Source of the DNA: Bacteroidota bacterium
Lineage (GTDB): Bacteria; Bacteroidota; Bacteroidia; Flavobacteriales; Flavobacteriaceae
Assembly (NCBI GenBank): GCA_947447375.1
Contig: CANFJB010000006.1
Coordinates: 1 to 64,000, forward strand
Length of the DNA: 64,000 nt
Reading direction: 5' to 3'
In this document: positions 6,522 to 14,307 of the stretch, in pieces
Position numbering within the stretch: the stretch's first letter is position 1
Layout: each line of letters begins with the position of its first letter
Made by a program: the position numbers and the translations under genes
The notes under the pieces: generated by a model
Seen by the model: the letters and a program-made list of their open reading frames with translations, nothing else
The model's database searches: none
Told to the model about the DNA's origin: nothing

Positions 6522-7793
6522 ATGGAACAGTACGGAAAAATACTAATCATAGCAATGCCGATATTTTTATTATTAATAGTAATAGAAGCGGTCTACGGTT
6601 ATATTAAATACAATAAAAGAGTACGTTTAATGGATAGTGTTTCTAGTATTAGCTCTGGAATGACCAATTCGATTAAAGATGTTTTAGGATTAACAATTAC
6701 TTTTATTTCCTACGATTGGTTGCTAACTCACATAGGTATCGGACATATGAAACCTTCAATTGCAACCTATATTATTGCCTTTATAGTAATTGATTTCTAT
6801 GGATATTGGGCACATCGCTGGGCACATCAAATTAATTTTTTCTGGAATAAACATGCGATTCACCATAGTAGTGAGGAGTTTAATTTGGCTTGTGCCTTAA
6901 GACAATCAGTATCTAGTTTTGTAAATTTATTTACCTTTCTTTTAATTCCTGCTGCACTTCTTGGTGTTCCAACAATAGTGATAATTATAACGCTCCCGAT
7001 TCAATTGTTTTTGCAATTTTGGTACCATACTGTTTATATAAATAAATTAGGTTTTTTAGAGAAATTCTTGGTAACCCCATCGCATCACAGGGTTCATCAC
7101 GCAATTAACCCAGAGTACATGGATAAAAATCACTCTCAAATATTTATTATTTGGGATAAAATATTTGGTACTTTTCAAGAAGAGTTAGATTCTGTTCCAG
7201 CGGTTTTTGGTATTACTCGACCTGCAGAAACCTGGAATCCTATTCGTATTAATTTTCAGCATCTAGGTTTGTTAATTTCCGATGCTTGGAGAGCTCCAAA
7301 TTGGAAAGACAAATTCACCATTTGGTTTAAATCGACAGGTTGGAGACCAGAAAATTTCGAAGAGAAATATCCAGTTAAGAAAATTAAAGACGTTTATAAT
7401 TTTCGGAAGTACAATTCTTCAAATTCTAAGAAACTAATTTATTGGTCTGTTTTACAAGCGCTGATAACCTTATTATTGGTGAGTTATTTATTCAATAATA
7501 TTGCGTTTATTGGTTATCAAAATATTTTTATTTACGGTGCTTTCTTATTTATTACTATTTATAGTTATACAGAATTGATGGATACCCATAAATATTCTCT
7601 TTTTTGGGAGGGTTTCCGACTCTTATTTGGAGTTTTAATAATCTTGAATTTCGGAGATTGGTTTGGATTAAATAGTTTTATTTCTTTCGGCAGTTACCTT
7701 GTTCTAAGCTATTTAGTAGTTTCCTTTTTAATGACTTTTTTTTTTGTATTTATTGAATTTCGAAAACCAATTCTTGCAACTCCAACAATATAA
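6522..7793 (+). CDS. Membrane fatty-acid hydroxylase family protein, alkylglycerol monooxygenase-like
   Basis: The 423-residue polytopic protein has a central di-iron hydroxylase domain with the eight-histidine pattern: HRWAH (98-102), HAIHH (111-115) and HHRVHH (188-193). Flanking helices lie on both sides, including a C-terminal bundle (about 310-420). The segments HHSSEEFNLACALRQSV and DKNHSQIFIIWDKIFGTF closely resemble animal alkylglycerol monooxygenase (AGMO/TMEM195), as does the length (recalled, not aligned). AGMO cleaves the O-alkyl bond of ether lipids using tetrahydrobiopterin. A lysoplasmalogenase-like gene starts two bases after its stop codon, strengthening the ether-lipid idea. 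A generic sterol-desaturase-family hydroxylase acting on another lipid is the alternative. Confidence 0.82.
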   Translation: MEQYGKILIIAMPIFLLLIVIEAVYGYIKYNKRVRLMDSVSSISSGMTNSIKDVLGLTITFISYDWLLTHIGIGHMKPSIATYIIAFIVIDFYGYWAHRWAHQINFFWNKHAIHHSSEEFNLACALRQSVSSFVNLFTFLLIPAALLGVPTIVIIITLPIQLFLQFWYHTVYINKLGFLEKFLVTPSHHRVHHAINPEYMDKNHSQIFIIWDKIFGTFQEELDSVPAVFGITRPAETWNPIRINFQHLGLLISDAWRAPNWKDKFTIWFKSTGWRPENFEEKYPVKKIKDVYNFRKYNSSNSKKLIYWSVLQALITLLLVSYLFNNIAFIGYQNIFIYGAFLFITIYSYTELMDTHKYSLFWEGFRLLFGVLIILNFGDWFGLNSFISFGSYLVLSYLVVSFLMTFFFVFIEFRKPILATPTI

Positions 7794-7795
7794 TT

Positions 7796-8467
7796 ATGAA
7801 AAAAGATATATTCTTAAAAGGTTTTTTGATTATTGCAGCTGTTAATTTATTTCTAATTTCAATGCGTTATGATATTTTTTCACTCTGCTTGAAGCCCTTT
7901 TTGATGTCCTCATTGTTTTTGTATGTTTATTTAAATGATTCATTCCCAACAAAAAAAATACTTTTATCAGCGCTAACTTTTTCATGGATTGGTGATATTT
8001 TATTGATTTTTACAAACATTAACCAGTGGTTTTTCATTACTGGTTTACTTGCCTTCTTAACGGCGCATATTTTTTATATAGTCTTATTCTCAAAATTGGG
8101 TACTTTTAATCCCTATAAGAAAAATCCACTTTTTTGGATCGGTATTATTCTTACAATTTTCTATTTAAAAAGTATTTTAGAAATGTTAGTACCTACTTTA
8201 GGTCCTTTAAAAATCCCAGTCAGTTTTTATGCATTTACTATTTCTGTAATGTTAGGTTTTGCTTGGCGAGGGTTTATTTCTTGGAATAATAACGCCAGAT
8301 TTTATATATTATTTGGAGCGATAGCCTTTATTGCTTCCGATAGTTTTTTGGCGATTAATAAATTTCATGAACCAATCAATAATGCTGCAATTTTAATTAT
8401 GTCAACTTATTTGGCCGCTCAATTTGGAATAGTATATGGTGTTATAAGATTTAACAGTCAAAAATAA
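7796..8467 (+). CDS. Lysoplasmalogenase-like YhhN/TMEM86 family membrane protein
   Basis: The 223-residue protein is almost entirely hydrophobic, with about seven or eight helices. It carries the family-typical SWIGDILLIF and ARFYILFGAIAFIASDSFLA segments containing the two conserved aspartates. Characterised relatives (TMEM86A/B, bacterial YhhN) hydrolyse the vinyl-ether bond of lysoplasmalogens. The start codon lies two bases after the upstream hydroxylase gene, so the pair is surely translated from one mRNA. A terminator follows at 8491-8523. Confidence 0.85.
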   Translation: MKKDIFLKGFLIIAAVNLFLISMRYDIFSLCLKPFLMSSLFLYVYLNDSFPTKKILLSALTFSWIGDILLIFTNINQWFFITGLLAFLTAHIFYIVLFSKLGTFNPYKKNPLFWIGIILTIFYLKSILEMLVPTLGPLKIPVSFYAFTISVMLGFAWRGFISWNNNARFYILFGAIAFIASDSFLAINKFHEPINNAAILIMSTYLAAQFGIVYGVIRFNSQK

Positions 8468-8490
8468 AATAGTTTTATTATTATAAAACA

Positions 8491-8523
8491 AAAGAGGCTG
8501 TTCATTGAACAGCCTCTTTTTAT
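8491..8523. terminator. Bidirectional terminator between lysoplasmalogenase gene and dnaK
   Basis: AAAGAGGCTGTTC (8491-8503) pairs perfectly with GAACAGCCTCTTT (8507-8519) around an ATT loop, with T-rich sequence on both sides when read in either direction. It ends the plus-strand pair and can also serve the convergent dnaK. Confidence 0.88.
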
Positions 8524-8608
8524 TAAATGCTAAAGTAGGATTTATATTTTCTTGATCCCGCTAAAGCTGGATAAGCGATTCACATCATGCAAAGCATGAG
8601 TTCTCTGC

Positions 8609-10492
8609 TTATTTCACTTCTTCGTAGTCTACATCTTGAACATTGTCACCTTGCGCTTCTTGCGGTTGCGCTTCAGCTTGTTGACCTTGTTCTCCTTGAG
8701 CATACATTGCTTCTGTAGCTGTTTTCCAAGCTGCATTGATATTGTCTAATCCTGATTGGATTGCAGTCAAATCTTGAGATTGGTGCGCCATTCTCAATTC
8801 TGTCAATGCATATTCGATAGCCGTTTTGTGTTCATCAGATAATTTATCACCTAATTCTTTTAATTGACTTTCTGTTTGGAAAATCATTGCATCTGCTTCG
8901 TTCAATTTTTCTGCTCTTTCTCTTGCGATTTTATCTGCTCCAGCATTTGCTTCAGCATCTTTTTTCATTCTTTCGATTTCTTCAGACGTTAATCCAGAAG
9001 AAGCTTCGATACGAATATCGTGAGATTTTCCTGTTCCTTTATCAGTTGCAGAAACTTTAATGATACCATTGGCATCAATATCAAAAGTTACTTCAATTTG
9101 TGGAACTCCTCTTGGTGCTGGTGGAATACCATCTAAGTTGAAACGACCGATAGTTTTGTTATCAGCAGCCATTGCTCTTGCACCTTGCAATACGTGCAAT
9201 TCAACTGTTGGTTGAGAATCTGCAGCAGTAGAGAATATTTGTGATTTTTTTGTTGGAATAGTGGTATTCGACTCAATTAATGTAGTCATAACACCACCCA
9301 TAGTTTCAATTCCTAAAGACAAAGGCGTAACGTCAAGTAACAATACATCTTTTACATCCCCAGAAAGAACTCCTCCTTGAATAGCAGCTCCAATAGCAAC
9401 CACTTCATCAGGATTTACTCCTTTAGACGCTTTTTTACCAAAGAATTTTTCTACTTCGTCAGCAATTCTTGGCATACGAGTTGAACCTCCTACTAAAATT
9501 ACTTCATCAATATCAGAAACTGATAAACCTGCATCTTTCAACGCTTTTGCAACTGGTGCCATAGAACGTTTTACTAACGCGTCAGACAGTTGCTCAAATT
9601 TAGCTCTTGTTAATTTTTTAACCAAGTGTTTTGGTCCTGAAGCCGTAGCAGTAACGTAAGGCAAATTGATTTCTGTTTCAGCAGAAGATGACAATTCGAT
9701 TTTCGCTTTTTCAGCAGCCTCTTTAATACGTTGCAACGACATTGGATCTAAACGCAAGTCAATTCCTTCTTCAGCATTGAATTCATCTGCCAACCAGTCA
9801 ATGATTGTTTGGTCAAAATCATCTCCACCTAAGTGTGTATCTCCGTTTGTAGACAATACTTCAAAAACTCCGTCTCCTAATTCCAAAACAGAAATATCAA
9901 ATGTACCTCCTCCTAAATCGTAAACTGCAATTTTTTGATCTTTTCCTTTTTTATCTAAACCATAAGCTAACGCTGCAGCTGTAGGCTCGTTGATAATACG
10001 CATTACTTTTAAACCCGCAATTTCACCCGCTTCTTTCGTAGCTTGACGTTGTGCATCGTTAAAGTAAGCTGGAACAGTAATAACTGCTTCAGAAACGGTT
10101 TGACCTAAATAGTCTTCAGCCGTTTTTTTCATTTTTTGAAGTGTCATTGCTGACAATTCTTGTGCTGTATATAAACGACCATCAATATCTACACGTGGTG
10201 TATTATTGTCTCCTTTTACTACAGAATAAGGAACTCTTTTTGCTTCAGCAGAAACCTCTGAAAAAGAATGTCCCATAAAACGTTTGATAGAAGCAACCGT
10301 TTTAGTTGGATTGGTTACCGCTTGTCTTTTTGCAGGATCTCCAACTTTGATTTCACCGCCTTCTACAAAAGCAATTACAGATGGTGTGGTTCTTTTTCCT
10401 TCTGCATTAGGAATTACAACAGCTTCATTTCCCTCCATTACAGAGACACAAGAGTTGGTTGTTCCTAAATCAATACCAATTATTTTACCCAT
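8609..10492 (-). CDS. dnaK: Chaperone protein DnaK (Hsp70)
   Basis: DnaK is the ATP-driven Hsp70 chaperone of the cytoplasm. The 627 residues cover the actin-like ATPase domain ([12 protein letters not shown] near the start, [31 protein letters not shown]), the [14 protein letters not shown] linker, the substrate-binding beta domain and a helical lid ending in the EEVK tail. No dnaJ or grpE is adjacent in this window. It faces the lysoplasmalogenase gene, and about 400 bases of repeat-containing sequence lie upstream. I see no clear TAnnTTTG promoter immediately upstream. Confidence 0.99.
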   Translation of the reverse strand: MGKIIGIDLGTTNSCVSVMEGNEAVVIPNAEGKRTTPSVIAFVEGGEIKVGDPAKRQAVTNPTKTVASIKRFMGHSFSEVSAEAKRVPYSVVKGDNNTPRVDIDGRLYTAQELSAMTLQKMKKTAEDYLGQTVSEAVITVPAYFNDAQRQATKEAGEIAGLKVMRIINEPTAAALAYGLDKKGKDQKIAVYDLGGGTFDISVLELGDGVFEVLSTNGDTHLGGDDFDQTIIDWLADEFNAEEGIDLRLDPMSLQRIKEAAEKAKIELSSSAETEINLPYVTATASGPKHLVKKLTRAKFEQLSDALVKRSMAPVAKALKDAGLSVSDIDEVILVGGSTRMPRIADEVEKFFGKKASKGVNPDEVVAIGAAIQGGVLSGDVKDVLLLDVTPLSLGIETMGGVMTTLIESNTTIPTKKSQIFSTAADSQPTVELHVLQGARAMAADNKTIGRFNLDGIPPAPRGVPQIEVTFDIDANGIIKVSATDKGTGKSHDIRIEASSGLTSEEIERMKKDAEANAGADKIARERAEKLNEADAMIFQTESQLKELGDKLSDEHKTAIEYALTELRMAHQSQDLTAIQSGLDNINAAWKTATEAMYAQGEQGQQAEAQPQEAQGDNVQDVDYEEVK

Positions 10493-10661
10493 TTTTATTT
10501 AATTTAAATTTAATTTTAATTTCTAAACTCCCTTTGCTTAAGTCAATCTTTGTGCCATTGTAGTAATACGTTATAATTGTCAGTTTTCCATTCTTTTGGA
10601 TAATTAATTTCTGACAATATGACATTTTGAAGCGAATTGTCCCTGACTTTTTGGAATTGTA
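10493..10661. other. Gene-free spacer upstream of dnaK
   Basis: No open reading frame or RNA gene is supportable here. It presumably contains the dnaK leader and promoter. ATTGTCAG and CTGACAAT (around 10576 and 10612) form 8-bp inverted arms with a long loop. The rest of the interval to 10908 is a modular hairpin repeat (10662-10722) and the left flank of an inverted-repeat-bounded gene. Confidence 0.4.
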
Positions 10662-10722
10662 ATTCCCGCTTTCGGCTATATCTCTCCGCTTTGCTACGAG
10701 GATACCGCCTTACTCGGGGCTA
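10662..10722 (-). repeat. Dispersed modular hairpin repeat, divergent copy
   Basis: Read on the minus strand, the element starts TAGCCCCGAG, passes through a GC-rich potential hairpin (GGCGGTATCCTC against GAGATATAGCC) and ends AGCGGGAATTA. The outer blocks match the copies at 52459-52521 and 62579-62655, while the core is different. Confidence 0.6.
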
Positions 10723-10876
10723 TTGGAACAATTGTTTTCTTGTTTTTTAATTTTGAGGCTTAAATAAAACTGCTATTGAAAAATTAAAACTATATTTGAA
10801 CTAAATGCGCTAGTGAGTAGCGACAATCTACCCAAATTCGGGGTGATAAGCAAAAGTTTGTAGCACCAAGCTAATA

Positions 10877-10891
10877 GTTAGCCGTTATTTT
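10877..10891 (+). repeat. Left inverted repeat flanking the 10909 gene
   Basis: GTTAGCCGTTATTTT lies 17 bases before the ATG of the next gene. It is the reverse complement, with 14 of 15 bases, of AAAACAACGGCTAAC at 11369-11383 just after that gene's stop codon. The placement suggests boundary sites of a mobile or exchangeable gene cassette. Confidence 0.6.
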
Positions 10892-10908
10892 GCCAGAACG
10901 ACACAAAA

Positions 10909-11367
10909 ATGAAAAAATCGACAAAAATATTTCTAACAATTCTTCTAATTTTTATAATTGGAATTTTTATACATCCGTCAAATGTTGTGTATGTTCCAAA
11001 AATAACAGGAAAGGTAATCGACGAAAATGGAAATTCAATAAAAAATGCGATTGTTTCACGAATTGAAAAGTTAGAAACAGTAAACAAAAAATGGGGTTAC
11101 TATGAATCTACAAAATATAAATCACAGACCACAAAGACCGATGAAAATGGAAACTTTCAACTTGCTGAAAAATCAAGGATTGAGTGGTTACATACGCCAT
11201 TAGATTTGCCTTTTGCTTATTGTTATGGAAATTTTGAAATTGAAAAAGAGGGTTACAAAACTTACCAAACAAAGTTTGGCGAATTTGAACAGTTTCATAA
11301 AGTAAGTTGTTATGCTTGTAAGGAAATAGAATTTAAACCAATTATAAGTCTGAAAAAAACAGAGTAA
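10909..11367 (+). CDS. Membrane-anchored protein with a carboxypeptidase-regulatory-like domain
   Basis: The 152-residue protein has an N-terminal hydrophobic anchor or signal (about 7-23). An ITGKVIDENGNSIKNAIVS segment follows, and later KTDENGNFQL and EKEGYKTYQT. This pattern is that of the carboxypeptidase-regulatory-like/peptidase-associated beta-sandwich often found at the start of outer-membrane receptors in Bacteroidota. Here it stands alone, with four cysteines in the second half (AYCYG, SCYAC). It is bounded by 15-base inverted repeats and surrounded by dispersed repeats, so it is probably an accessory gene acquired as a unit. Its function is unknown. Confidence 0.75.
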   Translation: MKKSTKIFLTILLIFIIGIFIHPSNVVYVPKITGKVIDENGNSIKNAIVSRIEKLETVNKKWGYYESTKYKSQTTKTDENGNFQLAEKSRIEWLHTPLDLPFAYCYGNFEIEKEGYKTYQTKFGEFEQFHKVSCYACKEIEFKPIISLKKTE

Positions 11368-11368
11368 A

Positions 11369-11383
11369 AAAACAACGGCTAAC
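11369..11383 (-). repeat. Right inverted repeat flanking the 10909 gene
   Basis: AAAACAACGGCTAAC starts two bases after the stop codon of the enclosed gene. It mirrors GTTAGCCGTTATTTT at 10877-10891 with a single mismatch. Confidence 0.6.
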
Positions 11384-11394
11384 ACTTGCTAAAT

Positions 11395-11513
11395 CCCCCG
11401 CTAGCGCGAGCGTCACGCTCGTGTTCACAAGAAAAATAACCGTACAAATAAAACTATAAGTACTTGTCATGCTGAACTTGTTTCAGCATCTAAAAAGAAT
11501 CTGAAATAAATTC
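11395..11513 (+). repeat. 119-bp direct repeat, first copy
   Basis: This block is repeated at 11547-11665 with only two mismatches (A/T at 11415 and A/G at 11444). It contains three possible hairpins: CGAGCG..CGCTCG, ATGCTGAA..TTCAGCAT, and AATCTGAA with TTCAGATT, which extends past the repeat end. It is non-coding. Confidence 0.85.
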
Positions 11514-11546
11514 AGATTGACAAATCATAGGTTAAAATCCCATTGA

Positions 11547-11665
11547 CCCCCGCTAGCGCGAGCGTCTCGCTCGTGTTCACAAGAAAAATAACCGTGCAAA
11601 TAAAACTATAAGTACTTGTCATGCTGAACTTGTTTCAGCATCTAAAAAGAATCTGAAATAAATTC
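11547..11665 (+). repeat. 119-bp direct repeat, second copy
   Basis: This is a near-identical copy of 11395-11513 (117 of 119 bases), separated by 33 bases. The third hairpin, intact after copy one, is broken here because TTCCCATTGACA replaces TTCAGATTGACA. The region 11368-11893 contains no gene. Confidence 0.85.
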
Positions 11666-11709
11666 CCATTGACAATCAGGAGCATTTATGTCCAACGACT
11701 GTACGAATT

Positions 11710-11753
11710 TTCCTTGCGTGCTTTGCGTAAAACCTTGCGCTCTTTGCGGTTAA
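11710..11753 (-). repeat. CGCAAAG-rich dispersed repeat
   Basis: On the minus strand this reads TTAACCGCAAAGAGCGCAAG followed by further GCAAAG and GCAAGG units about ten bases apart. Related strings lie at 16052-16098, 16759-16795 and 54013-54053. It is followed on the plus strand by AATCTGAAATCTGAAATC (11761-11778), a further low-complexity spacer motif also hinted at 1222-1256, 41931-41978 and 49322-49348. Confidence 0.6.
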
Positions 11754-11789
11754 TACTTAGAATCTGAAATCTGAAATCATAAATCTGGA

Positions 11790-11887
11790 CTCGCATGAAG
11801 GATCGCAGTGGAAATCCTCTGTGGAGCAAAGCGCAACAGAGATTGTAGCGGAGAGCCTGACCCGAATTTTTCGAGGGGCATGCCCAA
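11790..11887 (+). repeat. Dispersed modular hairpin repeat, copy 2
   Basis: It matches 331-459 closely: GCAGTGGAAATCCTCTGTGG, then GCGCAACAGAGATTG, TAGCGGA and a GCCC end. The pairing arms CTCTGT and ACAGAG are preserved. The element ends about seven bases before the stop codon of the DUF4369 gene on the opposite strand. Confidence 0.72.
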
Positions 11888-11893
11888 ATAAAA

Positions 11894-12598
11894 CTACTCC
11901 TTTTTTCTTTCGCCAATATATTTTGTAAGCATCACTCCGTAGCGAGATTTTGCAACTTTTGGCGACATCGATTTTTGAATCGTATCCAAATACTTAATTG
12001 TAGCATCGCTAATCTCAGACAATGCGATGTATGGCGCTACTTCATATTCTTTATTAGTCACGGCAAAATTAATTGCATATAGGTATTTTCTCTTCAATAT
12101 TGCATTCGATTTTTCGTCTATCGAAGCAATCACATCCAATTGTTTGTTTTTTTGAGCTTTCAACTTTGCAACGGTAAGTTCTAGTTGTTGCTCGTTGTAT
12201 TTTGAACTTATTTTCTTGTAAGTCTCATACAATTCATTGTTTTTTGATCCCGTTATCACTGCTTTTGAATAAAAATATTCTAAGTCGGTAGCGATATTAA
12301 TTTTTCCTGGTTCTGCAAAAAACATCAAATTATTATCCCCAGAATTGGTTTCTCCGCGGTCTAAAAATAAGTACAACATTTCTGGTGAATTCAAATTAAT
12401 ATTACTTTCAAAATCTGATTTTCCATCAATTTTCATACTGTCGATTGTGACAAAGGTGCTGTCTCCTAATTTTTTCAAATACAAAGTTCCTTTTTGCAAC
12501 CCTTTTACATTTCCAGTGATTTGCAGGTTAGTTTCGGGTTTGTTTTCGCAAGAAACCAATAAAGTTATAGACAGTATAGCGAATAGTAATTTTTTCAT
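11894..12598 (-). CDS. DUF4369 domain lipoprotein
   Basis: The 234-residue protein begins with a lipoprotein signal (LLVSC, Cys17), so it should be membrane-anchored in the periplasm. The N-terminal half, ITGNVKGLQKGTLYLKKLGD through the FFAEPGKI segment, matches DUF4369, a beta-sandwich domain usually found ahead of thioredoxin domains in Bacteroidota. Here the second half is a Lys/Glu-rich helical region and no CxxC thioredoxin follows, so it is a stand-alone form. A modular repeat sits directly at its 3' end. Its function is unknown. Confidence 0.82.
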   Translation of the reverse strand: MKKLLFAILSITLLVSCENKPETNLQITGNVKGLQKGTLYLKKLGDSTFVTIDSMKIDGKSDFESNINLNSPEMLYLFLDRGETNSGDNNLMFFAEPGKINIATDLEYFYSKAVITGSKNNELYETYKKISSKYNEQQLELTVAKLKAQKNKQLDVIASIDEKSNAILKRKYLYAINFAVTNKEYEVAPYIALSEISDATIKYLDTIQKSMSPKVAKSRYGVMLTKYIGERKKE

Positions 12599-12705
12599 AG
12601 TTTTTTATTTGTCGGCAAATTAAAGAAATTATTGAATATTACCGAAGGATTTTGTTGATTTATTGAGAGCTGGTTGTTGTATTTTAGGAATTGGAATTCT
12701 ATTTC

Positions 12706-12733
12706 AAAAAAAAACTCCTGTAATCAGGAGCTT
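12706..12733 (-). terminator. Terminator after the DUF2805 gene
   Basis: On the minus strand, CTCCTG (12725-12730), ATTA loop and CAGGAG (12715-12720) are followed by a run of nine T. It lies immediately downstream of the gene ending at 12737. Confidence 0.8.
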
Positions 12734-12736
12734 TAT

Positions 12737-13015
12737 TTAATCAAATTTATTTTTTATGTAGTATTTTCCGTCTAAATCATCGTCAAAATCATCAATTTTG
12801 ATAGGTTTTGGTTTAGGTTTTGCAGCGTTTGCTTTCTTTTTCCAAATATCAAATTTGTCAGTTGGAAGTTTCTTTTTCATAATTTCAAGAACTTCTGTTT
12901 CGCTCAGTCCGAATTCCTTTTTGATAATTTCAAACGGATTTCTTTCTTCTAAAGCCAATGAGATCAGTTTTTCATTTTGATCCCAAGTCAATTCAATTTT
13001 TTTACTCTTTTTCAT
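12737..13015 (-). CDS. DUF2805 / TIGR03643 family protein
   Basis: The 92-residue protein contains a helix-turn-helix-like core: ERNPFEIIKKEFGLSETEVLEIMKK, read across two short stretches, about residues 26-50. It then has the LPTDKFDIWKKKAN segment typical of DUF2805, and a Lys/Pro tail followed by an acidic DDFDDD patch. The core resembles a small DNA-binding fold, but the family has no established role that I know. It is monocistronic with its own terminator. Confidence 0.82.
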   Translation of the reverse strand: MKKSKKIELTWDQNEKLISLALEERNPFEIIKKEFGLSETEVLEIMKKKLPTDKFDIWKKKANAAKPKPKPIKIDDFDDDLDGKYYIKNKFD

Positions 13016-13118
13016 TCCTAGAAAAATAAATTCTGTGGTTTTTGTTTAGTTAATAAATCATTTGTAGTTCAATATTAATAAAAAAATCAATACGTTTTTA
13101 AGTGCGTTTAAATTTTTT

Positions 13119-13946
13119 TTACGGTTTTTCGAAGTTACTTCTTTTTTGAAATGGAATTTTCAATAAATTCCCAACACTATTGTTTTTCTCGATTTCCATA
13201 TGAGTGTCTATTCCGTAAACAATTTCTTCTCTTTTTAAGGTTGAAAAGGTCCCGAAAATCCGATCCCAAATTGAAAAAATATTACCATAATTACTATCAG
13301 TGTGAGGTAATTCAAAGTGGTGGTGTACTTTATGCATGTCTGGTGAAACTATGATATAACTCAACCAACGATCCAAAGCAACCGGTAAAGAAATATTGGC
13401 ATGATTGAATTGTGATAAAACAACGGATAGCGATTGGTATAAAAAAACAAGCCACATCGGAGCTCCAACAATCACTACAGCAAGGGCGGTAAACACAAAT
13501 CGAACTATGCTTTCTCCAGGATGATGGCGGTTGGCGGTTGTAGTATCAACCCAAGTATCCGAATGATGAATCAGGTGGAATCGCCATAAAAATTTTACTT
13601 TGTGTTCTACATAATGCACTAAATAAGCTCCGATTAAATCTAATAATAGCAATCCAATAATCATGTAAATCCATGGGTTTATGATTCCTAAATAGGGAAG
13701 AAGACCGATGTTGTTTTGCACCGACCATTGGGAAGTCCATAACAAAATAAATGCCATCATAAAGTTCACTACAATAGTTGTAGCCGTGAAAAATATATTT
13801 ATTCCAGCATGCTTCCACTTGCTGTATTTTAATAAGAAAAGGGGTTTTATTGTTTCAATTAACCAGAAAAAAGTAATTCCACCGGCTAATATTAAAGCGC
13901 GGTGTAAAGAAGGAATCGTTTCAAAATAACTGATAATCTCGTTCAT
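13119..13946 (-). CDS. Sterol desaturase / fatty acid hydroxylase family protein
   Basis: The 275-residue membrane protein has about four helices and the di-iron histidine clusters HYVEH, HLIHH and HKVHHH, plus NRHHPGES between them and SIWDRIFGTF at the end of the domain. It is shorter than the hydroxylase at 6522-7793 and lacks its C-terminal helical bundle and the ALRQSV motif, so it is a different subfamily. Such enzymes hydroxylate or desaturate lipids or carotenoids; the substrate cannot be read from the sequence. Confidence 0.88.
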   Translation of the reverse strand: MNEIISYFETIPSLHRALILAGGITFFWLIETIKPLFLLKYSKWKHAGINIFFTATTIVVNFMMAFILLWTSQWSVQNNIGLLPYLGIINPWIYMIIGLLLLDLIGAYLVHYVEHKVKFLWRFHLIHHSDTWVDTTTANRHHPGESIVRFVFTALAVVIVGAPMWLVFLYQSLSVVLSQFNHANISLPVALDRWLSYIIVSPDMHKVHHHFELPHTDSNYGNIFSIWDRIFGTFSTLKREEIVYGIDTHMEIEKNNSVGNLLKIPFQKRSNFEKP

Positions 13947-14045
13947 CTTTTTTTTTTATAAAAATAAGAAATTATCCAATACGATTGAAAGTTATAGTAT
14001 AAAAATAGAAAAAAAATAAGCAGTCGAAAGCTCTTTAAAAAGTAA

Positions 14046-14285
14046 TTATCCCCCAGCTTTTGAAGTGAAATGCTTGGTCAAATAAATTAAATTTACTCCA
14101 AGAATAAATACGTTGGTAATAATTATTGGCCATGAGGTTGCCAACATAAATCCGTAAACAATAAATAGAATTGCTCCAATAGAATTAATCGTTCTTAGCG
14201 TGATGATATTTTTCATCAAAAAGGAAATCATCAAAATTAATGACGCCAAATACCCAATCCATTCTGTTGGTGTAATTTCAAACAT
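14046..14285 (-). CDS. Small three-helix membrane protein
   Basis: The 79-residue protein has three hydrophobic stretches (about 10-25, 32-49 and 53-70) with LRTINSIGAILFIVYGFML in the middle. That segment resembles one half of YgjV/SemiSWEET-type small membrane proteins. It starts 22 bases after kdsA on the same strand and is probably co-transcribed with it. The resemblance is weak and I assign no function. Confidence 0.7.
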   Translation of the reverse strand: MFEITPTEWIGYLASLILMISFLMKNIITLRTINSIGAILFIVYGFMLATSWPIIITNVFILGVNLIYLTKHFTSKAGG

Positions 14286-14307
14286 AGCTAGTAATTTATT
14301 TAATGGA

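Noticed and set aside
8586-8598. CATGCAAAGCATG palindrome at the dnaK 3' end as a terminator
   Set aside because: The stem is only five base pairs and no U-tract follows on either strand. The stronger hairpin at 8491-8523 serves both genes.
9666-9923. Plus-strand frame within dnaK, and similar antisense frames in folD, parA, tonB-like and secA
   Set aside because: These are shadows of strongly conserved genes on the opposite strand.
11686-11916. 76-codon minus-strand frame with a possible helical peptide
   Set aside because: It is composed of the CGCAAAG repeat and a modular hairpin repeat and overlaps the 3' end of the DUF4369 gene.
14046-14285. Annotation of the small protein after kdsA as an enzyme of porphyrin metabolism
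   Set aside because: The 79-residue sequence is three membrane helices and has no feature of a soluble enzyme.
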